This document shows, piece after piece, positions 39,721 to 48,525 of a DNA stretch of 64,000 nt. The stretch comes from Streptomyces sp. SID10853 (GTDB taxonomy: Bacteria; Actinomycetota; Actinomycetes; Streptomycetales; Streptomycetaceae). Below the pieces are notes generated by a model that worked only from the letters and a program-made list of their open reading frames with translations, was not told where the DNA came from and did not search any database. The position numbers and the translations under genes were made by a program. How positions within the stretch are numbered: position 1 is the first letter of the stretch; the number at the start of each line of letters is the position of its first letter. Where the stretch lies: assembly GCF_010548145.1 (NCBI RefSeq), contig NZ_JAAGLN010000006.1, positions 1 to 64,000 of the forward strand, read 5' to 3'.

Positions 39721-40260
39721 CTACTGGACGCCCTGCGACTCCTCGAGGTACGCCAGCGCGGCCACCCCGTCCTCGGCGAAGAAGACCAGGTCAGTGAGGG
39801 GAATGGGAAGGAACCCCTCGTCCTCCATCCGCTGGAACTGCTGCTTGAGGCCGTCGTAGAAGCCGTCCGCGTTGAGCAGGACCACTGGCTTGGTGGTCTT
39901 CCCGTGCTTCTTCAGCTCCAGGATCTCGGTGGCCTCGTCGAGGGTGCCGGTACCGCCCACCATGATCACCACCGCGTCGGCCTTGGCGAGCAGCAGCGCC
40001 TTGCGCTCCGCCAGATCGGAGGCAATCACCATTTCGTCCGCGTTGGTACGGGCCTTGGCCGCGAGGAAGTCCACCGATACCCCGACGAGCCGTCCGCCGG
40101 TCTCCTGGACGCCGTCGGCAACCACCTTCATCAGACCGCTCTCCGAGCCGCCCCAGACCAGGGTGTGGCCGCCCCGGCCGAGCAGTTCGGCGAATTCACG
40201 GGCGGGGCGGGTGTAGCGCTCGTCGAGATCGGCGGCAGAGAGGAAGACACAGATGTTCAT
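39721..40260 (-). CDS. LOG-family nucleotide-monophosphate phosphoribohydrolase-like protein
   Basis: 179 residues with the lysine-decarboxylase-like Rossmann fold. The signature GGxGTxxE appears as 'MVGGTGTLDEATEIL', with the catalytic Arg region at 'ERKALLLAKADAVVI'. Family members (LOG, YvdD) hydrolyse N6-modified AMP or other nucleotide 5'-monophosphates, the cytokinin-activation reaction in plants and actinobacteria. Older annotations as lysine decarboxylase are wrong for this fold. The usual first Gly of the motif region reads V-G-G, not P-G-G. ATG is unambiguous. Confidence 0.82.
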   Translation of the reverse strand: MNICVFLSAADLDERYTRPAREFAELLGRGGHTLVWGGSESGLMKVVADGVQETGGRLVGVSVDFLAAKARTNADEMVIASDLAERKALLLAKADAVVIMVGGTGTLDEATEILELKKHGKTTKPVVLLNADGFYDGLKQQFQRMEDEGFLPIPLTDLVFFAEDGVAALAYLEESQGVQ

Positions 40261-40321
40261 GCGTCCACGGTAGAGGCAGCCTGCGGGGAAGAAGTTCCGG
40301 GCCTGATGCGCTGAATCCGGT

Positions 40322-40645
40322 ATGACGACTGGACATCGCATCACCATCGAGCAAGGTACCGAGCACGTACGGGTGGTCCGCGACGGGCGCATTCTGGCTG
40401 AGAGCCGCCGCCCCCTGCTGCTGCACGAGACAGGGCTCCCGGTGCGCTACTACCTCCCGCCGGAGGACGTGCACACCGAGTTGCTGACCCCTTCGGACAC
40501 GCACACCCACTGTCCGTTCAAGGGCGACGCGTCCTACTGGTCACTGCCCGGGGCCGCCGACCTCGTCTGGGCGTACCCGGAGCCACTGGCCCAAGTCGCG
40601 CAGATCAAGGACCACTTCTGCTTCTACGACACCGAAGTGGTCTGA
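40322..40645 (+). CDS. DUF427 protein
   Basis: 107 residues of the small DUF427 beta fold: 'VRVVRDGRILAESRRPLLLHE' type start, 'PVRYYLPPEDV' and the hallmark 'HCPFKGDASYWSL' near the middle. The family is widespread in actinobacteria and plants, with unknown function. It is divergent from the LOG gene with 61 bases between and convergent with mnmA across a tandem repeat. Confidence 0.88.
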   Translation: MTTGHRITIEQGTEHVRVVRDGRILAESRRPLLLHETGLPVRYYLPPEDVHTELLTPSDTHTHCPFKGDASYWSLPGAADLVWAYPEPLAQVAQIKDHFCFYDTEVV

Positions 40646-40680
40646 GCCTCGACGATCTGAGGATCGGCCGTCTGCGGCGC

Positions 40681-40741
40681 GACGGCCTGAGACGCGACGG
40701 CCTGAGACGCGACGGCCTGAGACGCGACGGGCCTGAGACGC
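40681..40741. repeat. four copies of a 15-base tandem repeat
   Basis: GACGGCCTGAGACGC is repeated head to tail at 40681, 40696, 40711 and 40726; the last copy has one extra G. It lies between the convergent DUF427 and mnmA stops, 8 bases beyond the mnmA stop, whose final codons resemble the unit. It looks like a duplicated gene end or minisatellite. Confidence 0.75.
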
Positions 40742-40748
40742 GGACCGT

Positions 40749-41909
40749 CTAAGACGCGGCCGTCTGCGCCACTTCCGCCCGGGGCGTGCCGGCCCGGTCG
40801 GTCGTGGCGATCGTCGCCGAGCCGACGACGCGGGTGCCGTCGTAGAGCACGATCGCCTGGCCGGGCGCCACGCCCCGTACCGGCTCGTCGAACGTGACGT
40901 GGAGGGCGCCGTCCACCAGCTCCGCGGTCACCGGTGTCTCGCCGCCGTGCGCGCGCAGCTGGGCGGTGTACGTGCCGGCTCCGGCCGGGGCGTCGCCGCA
41001 CCAGCGGGGCTTGATCGCGGTGAGCGCGGTGACGTCCAGGGCCTCGGCGGGTCCCACCGTGACGGTGTTGTCCACCGGGGAGATGTCGAGGACGTACCGC
41101 GGCTTGCCGTCGGGGGCGGGGTGACCGATGCGCAGGCCCTTGCGCTGCCCGATGGTGAAGCCGAAAGCGCCCTCGTGGCTGCCGATCTTCGTCCCCGCCT
41201 CGTCGACGATGTCGCCGTCCGCGGTGCCGAGCCGGGACGCGAGGAAGCCCTGGGTGTCACCGTCAGCGATGAAGCAGATGTCGTGGCTGTCGGGCTTCTT
41301 GGCGACGGCCAGACCCCGTCGCTCGGCCTCGGCCCTGATCTCGTCCTTGGTGGTGAGGGTGTCACCGAGCGGGAACATGGCGTGCGCGAGCTGGCGCTCG
41401 TCCAGTACCCCGAGGACGTACGACTGGTCCTTGGCCATGTCCGAGGCCCGGTGCATCTCGCGTGAGCCGTCCTCGGTGGTCACGACCGTGGCGTAGTGGC
41501 CGGTGCAGACCGCGTCGAAGCCGAGCGCGAGGGCCTTGTCGAGCAGCGCCGCGAACTTGATCTTCTCGTTGCAGCGCAGACACGGGTTGGGGGTGCGGCC
41601 GGCCTCGTACTCGGCGACGAAGTCGTCGACGACATCCTCGCGGAACCGCTCGGCCAGATCCCAGATGTAGAAGGGGATGCCGATGACGTCCGCCGCGCGA
41701 CGGGCGTCGCGGGAGTCCTCGATGGTGCAGCAGCCCCGCGCACCGGTGCGGAACGACTGGGGATTGGCGGAGAGGGCCAGGTGCACACCGGTCACGTCGT
41801 GTCCGGCCTCGGCGGCGCGGGCGGCGGCCACGGCGGAGTCCACACCGCCGGACATCGCGGCCAGTACCCGGAGGGGTCGGGGGCGGGGGCTCTGGGGTGT
41901 CTGAGTCAT
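40749..41909 (-). CDS. mnmA: tRNA-specific 2-thiouridylase
   Basis: Thiolates U34 of Lys, Glu and Gln tRNAs. It has 386 residues with the PP-loop 'MSGGVDSAV' for ATP, the first catalytic Cys in '[12 protein letters not shown]' and the persulfide Cys in '[10 protein letters not shown]'; the C-terminal beta barrel ends in an Ala/Thr-rich tail. Sulfur would come from the cysteine desulfurase 1 kb upstream on the same strand, with one divergent amidase gene between them. Start ATG lies 61 bases from the divergent amidase start. Confidence 0.95.
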   Translation of the reverse strand: MTQTPQSPRPRPLRVLAAMSGGVDSAVAAARAAEAGHDVTGVHLALSANPQSFRTGARGCCTIEDSRDARRAADVIGIPFYIWDLAERFREDVVDDFVAEYEAGRTPNPCLRCNEKIKFAALLDKALALGFDAVCTGHYATVVTTEDGSREMHRASDMAKDQSYVLGVLDERQLAHAMFPLGDTLTTKDEIRAEAERRGLAVAKKPDSHDICFIADGDTQGFLASRLGTADGDIVDEAGTKIGSHEGAFGFTIGQRKGLRIGHPAPDGKPRYVLDISPVDNTVTVGPAEALDVTALTAIKPRWCGDAPAGAGTYTAQLRAHGGETPVTAELVDGALHVTFDEPVRGVAPGQAIVLYDGTRVVGSATIATTDRAGTPRAEVAQTAAS

Positions 41910-41970
41910 AGCCGTACCAGGGTACGGCTACGGGGGAATCCCGCGCTCGCACGGATGCGTTGAGGCACAT

Positions 41971-42648
41971 ATGGAAGGTATGGGCGGCGACAGGGACCGG
42001 CACCTGGGGCGGCGGGGCCTGCTGATCGGCGGGCTCGGCGCCGCCGCGGGTGCAGCGGCGCTGGGCAGGGGCATCTGGGACCACCTGTCCGGCGGCGGGA
42101 CGCCGCACGAGAAAGGCGCGGTGGACGGGGCGGTGGATTTCGCCGGAGCCCAGTGGGCTGCGGCCTCCCCGGCCAATTACCGGCCGGCCGACCGGCCCCA
42201 TGACTATGCGATCGACCGGGTCGTCATCCATACCGTCCAGGGCAGTTACGCGATGGCGCTCAGGGTCTTCGCCGATCCGGCCCACGCGGCCGCCGCGCAC
42301 TATGTCGTACGCCGGGACGGAAAGGTGGCGCAGACGGTACGGGAGCTGGACGTGGCGTTCCACGCCGGCAACCGCGTCTACAACGAACACAGCATCGGGA
42401 TAGAGCACGAAGGGTTCGTGGACCGGGCGTCGTCGTTCACGGACGCCATGTACCGGTCGTCGGCCCGGCTGACCGCGGACATCTGCGCGCGGTACGAGAT
42501 CCCCGTCGACCGTCAGCACATCATCGGGCATGTGGAGGTCCCGGGGGCCGACCACACGGACCCGGGTCCCTACTGGGACTGGGCCTGGTACGTACGGCTG
42601 GTGCGCAAGGCCCGGGAGGGGTCAGGGCCCTCCACACCGGCCCCGTGA
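41971..42648 (+). CDS. exported N-acetylmuramoyl-L-alanine amidase (amidase_2)
   Basis: 225 residues. The N-terminus 'RHLGRRGLLIGGLGAAAGAA' is a probable Tat signal (twin Arg, weakly hydrophobic stretch). The mature enzyme is a zinc amidase_2 domain with zinc-ligand His residues in 'VVIHTVQ' and 'DHTDPG', and 'EHSIGIEHEGF' in the core. It cleaves the bond between N-acetylmuramate and L-alanine in peptidoglycan, acting outside the membrane in wall turnover. ATG 41971 has GAGG seven bases upstream; ATG 41980 is possible. Confidence 0.87.
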   Translation: MEGMGGDRDRHLGRRGLLIGGLGAAAGAAALGRGIWDHLSGGGTPHEKGAVDGAVDFAGAQWAAASPANYRPADRPHDYAIDRVVIHTVQGSYAMALRVFADPAHAAAAHYVVRRDGKVAQTVRELDVAFHAGNRVYNEHSIGIEHEGFVDRASSFTDAMYRSSARLTADICARYEIPVDRQHIIGHVEVPGADHTDPGPYWDWAWYVRLVRKAREGSGPSTPAP

Positions 42649-42804
42649 CACCGGCCCCGTGATGCCGGGCCCGTGACGCCAGCCCCTGACGACGGGCCCG
42701 TGACGGCCCGGAGTGGACCGCACCCGGCCCGGATCAGGCACCGCACGGCCCGCACCGCACGGCCCCCGCCGCTCACCCGGCACAGCCTGGACCGCTCAGC
42801 CCCC

Positions 42805-42860
42805 GCCGAGCAGCCTCAGCTCAGCCCGCCCCGCCGAGCAGCCTCGGCTCAGTCCGCCCC
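42805..42860. repeat. 28-base tandem duplication
   Basis: GCCGAGCAGCCTCAGCTCAG... (28 bases) is followed immediately by a second copy with two mismatches. It lies in the 270-base gap between the amidase and cysteine-desulfurase stops, which also holds several imperfect CCGGCCCCGTGACA units at 42645-42715. No gene or promoter is apparent there. Confidence 0.55.
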
Positions 42861-42918
42861 GCCGTGTCCGCCTGAGCCCGCCCCCGCGCCCCGCCCCGGC
42901 CCGCCCCACCGAACCGTC

Positions 42919-44082
42919 TCAGCTCAGCCCCGCTGACCTGGCTCGTTCCACCGCCGGGCCGATCGCGGCCGCCACCGCCGCCACGTCCGCCTCGGTCGAG
43001 GTGTGTCCGAGGGAGAAGCGGAGGGTGCCGCGGGCCAGGTCCGGGTCGGTGCCCGTGGCCAGGAGCACATGGCTGGGCTGTGCCACCCCCGCCGTGCAGG
43101 CGGAGCCGGTGGAGCAGGCGATGCCCTGGGCGTCCAGGAGGAGCAGCAGGGAGTCGCCCTCGCAGCCGGGGAAGGTGAAGTGCGCGTTGGCGGGGAGGCG
43201 GTCGGCCGGGTCGCCGCCCAGGATGGCCGTGGGGACCGCGGACCGTACCGCCGCGATCAGCCCGTCGCGCAGTGCGCCGATCTCCCGGGCGAAGACCTCG
43301 CGCCGCTCGGCGGCCAGCGTTCCCGCCACGGCGAAGGAGGCTATGGCGGGGGCGTCCAGCGTCCCGGAGCGTACGTGGCGCTCCTGGCCACCCCCGTGCA
43401 GGACGGGGACCGGGGTGTGCTCACGGCCGAGCAGCAGCGCGCCGATGCCGTAGGGGCCGCCGATCTTGTGGCCCGACACCGTCATCGCGGCCAGCCCCGA
43501 AGCGGCGAAGTCCAGGGGAAGCTGGCCGTACGCCTGGACCGCGTCGGCGTGCAGCGGGATCCCGAACCCGGCCGCGACATCAGCCAGTTCACGGACCGGC
43601 ATGACCGTGCCGATCTCGTTGTTGGCCCACATCACGGTGGCCAGCGCGACATCGGACGGGTCCCGTTCGATCGCCTCGCGGAGGGATTCCGGGTGCACCC
43701 GGCCGTAACTGTCGACCGGCAGGTACTCGACGGTCGCGCCCTCGTGCTCGCCCAGCCAGTCGACGGCGTCCAGGACGGCGTGGTGCTCGACCGGGCTGAC
43801 CAGCACCCGGTTCCGGCGCGGGTCGGCGTCACGGCGGGCCCAGAAGAGGCCCTTGACCGCGAGGTTGTCGGCCTCGGTGCCGCCCGCGGTGAAGACCACC
43901 TCGCTGGGGCGTGCGCCGAGTGAATCCGCGAGAGCCTCCCGGGCTTCCTCGACGGTACGCCGGGCCCGTCGCCCGGCGGCGTGCAGCGATGAGGCGTTGC
44001 CGGTGACGGTGAGCTGGGCGGTCATCGCCTCGACCGCCTCCGGAAGCATGGGAGTGGTCGCAGCGTGGTCGAGGTATGCCAT
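42919..44082 (-). CDS. cysteine desulfurase (IscS/NifS family)
   Basis: A PLP enzyme taking sulfur from cysteine, 387 residues. The start '[19 protein letters not shown]' is canonical; PLP-Lys is in '[10 protein letters not shown]'; the persulfide Cys is in '[10 protein letters not shown]'; 'HHAVL' and 'ANNEIG' are also present. It probably supplies mnmA downstream for 2-thiouridine, and perhaps Fe-S assembly. The frame stays open to 44709, but codons upstream of ATG 44082 overlap two other small genes and lack family similarity, so the extension is rejected. Confidence 0.93.
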   Translation of the reverse strand: MAYLDHAATTPMLPEAVEAMTAQLTVTGNASSLHAAGRRARRTVEEAREALADSLGARPSEVVFTAGGTEADNLAVKGLFWARRDADPRRNRVLVSPVEHHAVLDAVDWLGEHEGATVEYLPVDSYGRVHPESLREAIERDPSDVALATVMWANNEIGTVMPVRELADVAAGFGIPLHADAVQAYGQLPLDFAASGLAAMTVSGHKIGGPYGIGALLLGREHTPVPVLHGGGQERHVRSGTLDAPAIASFAVAGTLAAERREVFAREIGALRDGLIAAVRSAVPTAILGGDPADRLPANAHFTFPGCEGDSLLLLLDAQGIACSTGSACTAGVAQPSHVLLATGTDPDLARGTLRFSLGHTSTEADVAAVAAAIGPAVERARSAGLS

Positions 44083-44153
44083 GGTGCCGACGATTCTACG
44101 AGTCCTGGGGCGGGCTCCCCGCCGCGCGTCCCCGGTCGGCGGCCGTGGGCCGG

Positions 44154-44426
44154 TCAGCCGCCGAAGTTCCAGATCACGCCGCCGCTCGACGTGAAGACGG
44201 TGGCCAGGACCACGAGGTCGGCCACACCGAGGGCGAGGCCGAGCAGGGCGCGGCCACGGCGGGCGGTGCCGCGCCAGAGGGCGAGAGCGGCCAACACGAT
44301 GGCCGTGGGGCCGAGAACGATGTTCAGTACGAGCAGACCCAGCAGGCCGAGCACGAACGCGGCGACAGCCATGCCGTCGGCGTCGCGGGTGCCGGTCCTG
44401 GTGCGGGCGGATGCGGTGAGTTCCAT
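44154..44426 (-). CDS. DUF4190-type small membrane protein
   Basis: 90 residues with two hydrophobic segments (~19-50 '[20 protein letters not shown]', ~62-80 '[18 protein letters not shown]') separated by '[14 protein letters not shown]'. This matches the DUF4190 pattern of two helices and a basic linker. It follows the 57-residue membrane gene by 33 bases. Function unknown. Confidence 0.82.
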   Translation of the reverse strand: MELTASARTRTGTRDADGMAVAAFVLGLLGLLVLNIVLGPTAIVLAALALWRGTARRGRALLGLALGVADLVVLATVFTSSGGVIWNFGG

Positions 44427-44459
44427 GATGCAGCTCCCTTGACGTGGTGAGGCGCTCGG

Positions 44460-44633
44460 TTACTTGTTCAGGCGCTCGGCGACGCGCCCGCGGCCGAGGC
44501 GCTCGCGCACGGCGAACACGGCGAGCCAGCAGCCGATGACCGCTGCGGCGATCAGGGAGACGGAGAGCGGGAAGTGGGCCACGGCACCCAGCACGACTCC
44601 GAAGACGAGGAGAAGCGCGACGAGGGCAATCAT
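44460..44633 (-). CDS. 57-residue membrane protein
   Basis: Two hydrophobic helices ('[18 protein letters not shown]' and '[18 protein letters not shown]') and a basic C-terminus ('[15 protein letters not shown]'). ATG has AAAGGA six bases upstream. It is the first of two small membrane genes and is divergent from the TetR gene, whose operator-like palindrome lies in the shared 130-base gap, so it is the likeliest target of that repressor. Confidence 0.75.
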   Translation of the reverse strand: MIALVALLLVFGVVLGAVAHFPLSVSLIAAAVIGCWLAVFAVRERLGRGRVAERLNK

Positions 44634-44680
44634 CACTGTCCTTTCGGTGCGCCCGGTGCGGCGCACGACGGATCGGGTTG

Positions 44681-44710
44681 AGTGAACAATTGTGAGTACG
44701 ACTGTTCACT
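44681..44710. promoter_or_regulatory. TetR operator candidate
   Basis: AGTGAACA and its exact complement TGTTCACT are separated by 14 bases, and the left arm overlaps a self-palindrome ACAATTGT. A near-copy TGTTTACT lies closer to the tetR start. The site sits between divergent genes (small membrane protein and tetR) in AT-rich sequence. Confidence 0.6.
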
Positions 44711-44763
44711 GACCACTGAGTCTACTCTTCCCTTCGGCGGAGAACGGTTGTTTACTGAATGGC

Positions 44764-45390
44764 ATGAGTCACACCGTGGGCATCCGTCAGGCCCAGAAGC
44801 AGAAGACCCGCCAGGCCCTCCTGGACGCGGCGCTCGGCCTGCTGGAGGAGCAGAGCCTGTCCAGCCTCGGCCTGCGCGAGGTGACCCGCGCCGTGGGCGT
44901 CGCACCGACCGCCTTCTACCGGCACTTCCGGGACACCGCCGACCTGGGCGTGGCACTCGTCGAGGAGACCCTGGGCTCGCTGCACGGGCTGATCGCCGCC
45001 ACTCTCGCGGAGACCGGCGACAGCGAGGTGCGGATCGGTACCACTGTCGACCTGATCGCCGCCCTGGTCCGCACCCACCCCGCGCACGTCCGGTTCATCG
45101 CCCGCGAACGGCATGGCGGCGTCCAGCCGGTGCGCGCGGCGATAGCGGCGCAACTACGGCTGTTCACCACGGAGGTGGCGGCGGCGTTCGCAGCCGAACC
45201 AGGGGCCGGCCGGTGGAGCGAGGACGACCTGCTGATGCTGGCGGGCCTCTATGTGGACCACATGGTGATGACCGCGTCAGTCCTGCTGGAGGCGGCGGAG
45301 GAGGGTCCCGAGGCTTCGGAGCGGGCACAGGGGACGGCCCGGCGGCAGATGCGGCTGGTCAGCCTGGGGCGGCGCCACTGGCTCGACTGA
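44764..45390 (+). CDS. TetR-family regulator, second
   Basis: 208 residues. The HTH at residues ~12-58 includes 'LREVTRAVGVAPTAFYRHF'; a TetR_C-type ligand domain follows. Sequence style is that of the FabR-like group that senses acyl-CoA, but this is a weak inference. It is divergent from two small membrane genes with a palindromic operator between, and convergent with a thioesterase-like gene. It may repress itself and the membrane genes. Confidence 0.85.
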   Translation: MSHTVGIRQAQKQKTRQALLDAALGLLEEQSLSSLGLREVTRAVGVAPTAFYRHFRDTADLGVALVEETLGSLHGLIAATLAETGDSEVRIGTTVDLIAALVRTHPAHVRFIARERHGGVQPVRAAIAAQLRLFTTEVAAAFAAEPGAGRWSEDDLLMLAGLYVDHMVMTASVLLEAAEEGPEASERAQGTARRQMRLVSLGRRHWLD

Positions 45391-45460
45391 GCCAGTGGCG
45401 CGACAGGACTCCCGAGGGCCGCGCGGCTGGCACCCCTGTGCCGCACCCCGCCCGCGCCCT

Positions 45461-46297
45461 CTATCCCCGCGGGGCCAGGGCCAGTTGCCGGGACTGGGCC
45501 ACCAGGCGGTCGGCGCTGTCCCACACCTCCGCGTCCTCCTCGAGGAAGCCGCCGGCGAGGTTGCGCGTGACGATCGACACGCGCAGCGGGCCGGGCGCGG
45601 GGCGGCACCGGATGTGCGTGGTCAGTTCGACTGTGGGCACCCAGCCCTTGAGCCCCAGTTCGAAAGCGGTCGGCGGCAGCGCGTCCACCGTCAGCAGCAG
45701 CGAGAGCGGATCCGCGTCGCGGCCGTCGGAGAGACCGAACCACGCCCGCATCTCACCCTTGCCGGACGGTGCGCCCACCGCCCAGCCACAGGTGGCCGGG
45801 TCCAGCTTCAGCATCAGGCGGTCCGTGATCGCGGACGAGCCGGGGATGGGCGCCGGGCCGTCGTCCGAGCCCAGGCAGTGCTCGATGGGCGGTATCGACG
45901 GCGGCTCGGCCGTGGTGCGCACATCGTCGGAGAGCGCGTCCAGATCACCGTACGAGGCGAGCACCCGGATCCGCTCCACCTCGGTGCCGTCCTCCGCGTA
46001 CTGGAAGAGCGACGCCTGGCCGGTGGAGAGTGTGCGGCCGCTGCGGACGGTCTGCGTGCGGATCACGGCGGGCCCCGGGCGGGAGGCGGTCACATAGTGC
46101 GCGGAGACCGAGAACGGGTCGGAGTGCGGGAGGGCGTCACCGAGCGCGCGGCCGATCAGAGCCAGCAGATAGCCGCCGTTGACCGCCTGGATGATGGTCC
46201 AGCCCGCGGAGAGCTCCGCGTCGTAGACGCCTTCTTCACGTCGGGTGACTGCGGTGTCGCGGTCGAACTCGCTGTCCCCGATGGATACCTGTGCCAT
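45461..46297 (-). CDS. thioesterase-family (TesB-like double hotdog) protein
   Basis: 278 residues forming two hotdog folds as in acyl-CoA thioesterase II: N-terminal half with 'NGGYLLALIGRAL' and 'SVSAHYVTASRPGP', C-terminal half with 'LSLLLTVDALPPTAFELG' and 'GGFLEEDAEVWDSADRLVAQ'. It probably hydrolyses acyl-CoAs; chain length is not predictable. ATG 46297 is 23 bases after the TRIC-channel stop, so co-transcription is likely. Some actinobacterial proteins of this kind have no demonstrated activity. Confidence 0.82.
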   Translation of the reverse strand: MAQVSIGDSEFDRDTAVTRREEGVYDAELSAGWTIIQAVNGGYLLALIGRALGDALPHSDPFSVSAHYVTASRPGPAVIRTQTVRSGRTLSTGQASLFQYAEDGTEVERIRVLASYGDLDALSDDVRTTAEPPSIPPIEHCLGSDDGPAPIPGSSAITDRLMLKLDPATCGWAVGAPSGKGEMRAWFGLSDGRDADPLSLLLTVDALPPTAFELGLKGWVPTVELTTHIRCRPAPGPLRVSIVTRNLAGGFLEEDAEVWDSADRLVAQSRQLALAPRG

Positions 46298-46320
46298 AAC
46301 CTGCACCGTACACCGCAAGG

Positions 46321-46983
46321 TTACTCGTCGGTAGACACAGCGGACGAGCGCCTGTTCCAGGCCCGCGAGGCCCGCCAGTGGAAGCGCAGCGCGAGCAGCC
46401 GCAGCACGAAACAGGTGAGCGCGGCGACGCAGCCCGTGGTGGTGCTCAGCAGGTCGAACCGGATGAAGAGGGCCACCATCGTCGCCCCCACCACGGCCGG
46501 CACCGCGTACAGATCGCGGTCCCAGCGCACCAGCGAGGGCGTCTCGTTGGCCAGGACGTCACGGAGCACACCGCCGCCGACCGCGGTGGCGAGTCCCATG
46601 ACGGCGGATGCGGTGAGGCCGAGCCCGTAGTCGTACGCCTTGGTGGTGCCGGTCACACAGAAGAGCCCGAGTCCGGCCGCGTCGAAGACGTTCACGCCGG
46701 CCTGGATGCGTTCGACCTCCGGGTGGAGGAAGAAGACCAGCGCGGCCGCGATGAGCGGGGTGATGAAGTACCCGAGGTCGGTGAAGGCGGCGGGCGGCAC
46801 CGCGCCGATCACGATGTCGCGGAACAGCCCGCCGCCCAGCGCCGTGACCTCGGCGAACACCGCGATCCCGAAGACGTCGAAGTTCTTCCGGACGGCGAGG
46901 AGCGCGCCGGAGATCGCGAACACGAAGATCCCGACGAGATCGAGCGCGTGCTGGACGGAGGTGTTGAACAGATCATGGAGCAC
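46321..46983 (-). CDS. TRIC-family cation channel (UPF0126/YicG)
   Basis: 220 residues in seven membrane segments arranged as two repeats, each with the family's glycine-rich pore signature: 'TALGGGLFRDIVIG' and 'TAVGGGVLRDVLANETP'. Prokaryotic TRIC proteins are trimeric K+/Na+-permeable channels. The basic C-terminal tail is longer than in many homologues. It lies downstream of the M1 peptidase gene. Confidence 0.92.
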   Translation of the reverse strand: MLHDLFNTSVQHALDLVGIFVFAISGALLAVRKNFDVFGIAVFAEVTALGGGLFRDIVIGAVPPAAFTDLGYFITPLIAAALVFFLHPEVERIQAGVNVFDAAGLGLFCVTGTTKAYDYGLGLTASAVMGLATAVGGGVLRDVLANETPSLVRWDRDLYAVPAVVGATMVALFIRFDLLSTTTGCVAALTCFVLRLLALRFHWRASRAWNRRSSAVSTDE

Positions 46984-47029
46984 TCGACAGTTCTACCCCC
47001 GCCGCACGTACACCAGCGGCACTGCGCCC

Positions 47030-48472
47030 CTACAGCGCCGGTTTGTCCGAGGTGCGCAGCCACGCGTCGAAGAAGGCGCCGAGCCGCTGCCCGGAGATCT
47101 TCTCGGCGAGCGCGGTGAACTGTCCGGTGTCGGCGTTGCCGTAGCGGTGCGCCTTCGTCCAGGCCGGGAGCAGCCGGAAGAACGCCTTGTCCCCGATCCG
47201 CTCGCGCAGCGCCTGCAGCGTCATCGCGCCCCGGTCGTAGACCGCTGATGCGAACATCGTGTCGCGCTGCGGGTCGGCGACCTTCGTCCGCCAGAAATCG
47301 GAGCTCGCGGGCGTGGCGTTGTACTCGGCGATGAAGGTGTCGTGGGCCGAGCGCTTGCCCTGGTGTTCGTCCCAGAGCCACTGGGCGTAGGTCGCGAAGC
47401 CCTCGTTCAGCCAGATGTCCTTCCACTGCTTCACCGAGACCGAGTCGCCGAACCACTGGTGGGCCAGCTCGTGCACGATCGTCGACTCGTTGCGTACGGC
47501 GGAGTAGCTCGGCTTGGACTGCGTCTCCAGCGAGAAGCCTGCCTGCGGCATGTCGTCGACCACCGCGCCCGTCTCCTCGAACGGATAGGGGCCGAAGAGC
47601 TTCGACCAGTAGTCGGTGGCCTCGGCCGTCACGGCGTACACATCAACGGCGTTGCTGTGGGCGAGCACCGGGTCGATGGCCACATAGATCGGCGTTCCGG
47701 CGGGCGTACGGCCGGTCCTGACGTCGAACTTGCCGATGGAGGCGGTGGCCAGATAGGTGGCCATCTGCCGGGACTCGCGCCAGTGCGAGACGGTGGACGC
47801 GCCCTGCGTACGGGTGGAGAGCAGCCGCCCGTTGGAGACCCCGGTCAGCCCCTTGGGCGCCTTGATGGTGATGTCGAAGGCCGCCTTGTCCGAGGGGTGG
47901 TCGCTCGAAGGGAACCAGGTGGAGGCGGCGTTGGGCTCGCAGGCGACGAAGACCCCGTCCTTGGTCTTCATCCAGCCGTAGTCGGACCCGAAGACGATCG
48001 GGCCGCTGAGCGCCTGTGGCACCCCGCCGTAGACGACCCGCACGGTGAAGGTACGGCCCTTGCGCAGCGGGCCTGCCGGGGTGATGCGTATCTCGTCGCC
48101 GGAGCGGGTGAAGCGCGCGTGTCCGCCGTTCACCTCGACCGATGCGACCGTCAGTTTCTGGAGGTCCAGATCGAAGGAGGAGAGGTTCTGGGTGGCTCGC
48201 GCCGTGACCGTCGTACGGCCGTCGAGCCGGCCGGTGTCCGGGTTGTACGCGACGTCCAGGCCGTAGTGCAGGGCGTCGAAGCCGCCGTTGCCCAGCTGCG
48301 GGAAGTAGGGATCGCCGATTCCGGCCGAACCTGGTGAGGGTGCCGGAGCGGCAGCGATGACACAGAGGGCGGCCGTCGCGGTGGCGAGGGCGGCCAGACG
48401 TGCCGAACGGGAGAGCGCCAAGAGTCTGCCCTTCGTGCGTGCGCCGTTGTTACGGACACGCTGACTCTGCAC
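47030..48472 (-). CDS. secreted short M1-family metallopeptidase
   Basis: About 480 residues. Signal peptide ('ALATATAALCVIAAAPA'), then an N-terminal beta domain, then the zinc site 'VHELAHQWFGDSV' with the distal Glu in 'WLNEGFATY' (HExxH-x18-E). It ends soon after the catalytic domain and lacks the long C-terminal domain of PepN (about 860 residues), as do other secreted actinobacterial M1 enzymes. It would trim N-terminal residues from extracellular peptides. It follows the opp operon within about 50 bases. The start is uncertain: GTG 48472, TTG 48505 or TTG 48421, the last with GAAGGGCAG upstream and a compact signal peptide. Confidence 0.88.
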   Translation of the reverse strand: MQSQRVRNNGARTKGRLLALSRSARLAALATATAALCVIAAAPAPSPGSAGIGDPYFPQLGNGGFDALHYGLDVAYNPDTGRLDGRTTVTARATQNLSSFDLDLQKLTVASVEVNGGHARFTRSGDEIRITPAGPLRKGRTFTVRVVYGGVPQALSGPIVFGSDYGWMKTKDGVFVACEPNAASTWFPSSDHPSDKAAFDITIKAPKGLTGVSNGRLLSTRTQGASTVSHWRESRQMATYLATASIGKFDVRTGRTPAGTPIYVAIDPVLAHSNAVDVYAVTAEATDYWSKLFGPYPFEETGAVVDDMPQAGFSLETQSKPSYSAVRNESTIVHELAHQWFGDSVSVKQWKDIWLNEGFATYAQWLWDEHQGKRSAHDTFIAEYNATPASSDFWRTKVADPQRDTMFASAVYDRGAMTLQALRERIGDKAFFRLLPAWTKAHRYGNADTGQFTALAEKISGQRLGAFFDAWLRTSDKPAL

Positions 48473-48525
48473 TCTCCCGTTTAGGCATGTACATGACTTT
48501 GCCAACTCGTCATGACCGACCTGTA

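Noticed and set aside
40681..40741. Possible CRISPR array
   Set aside because: Units are 15 bases with no spacers and no cas genes are present.
44083..44709. N-terminal extension of the cysteine desulfurase
   Set aside because: The frame is open but overlaps two small membrane genes with good ribosome sites, and the desulfurase family begins at ATG 44082.
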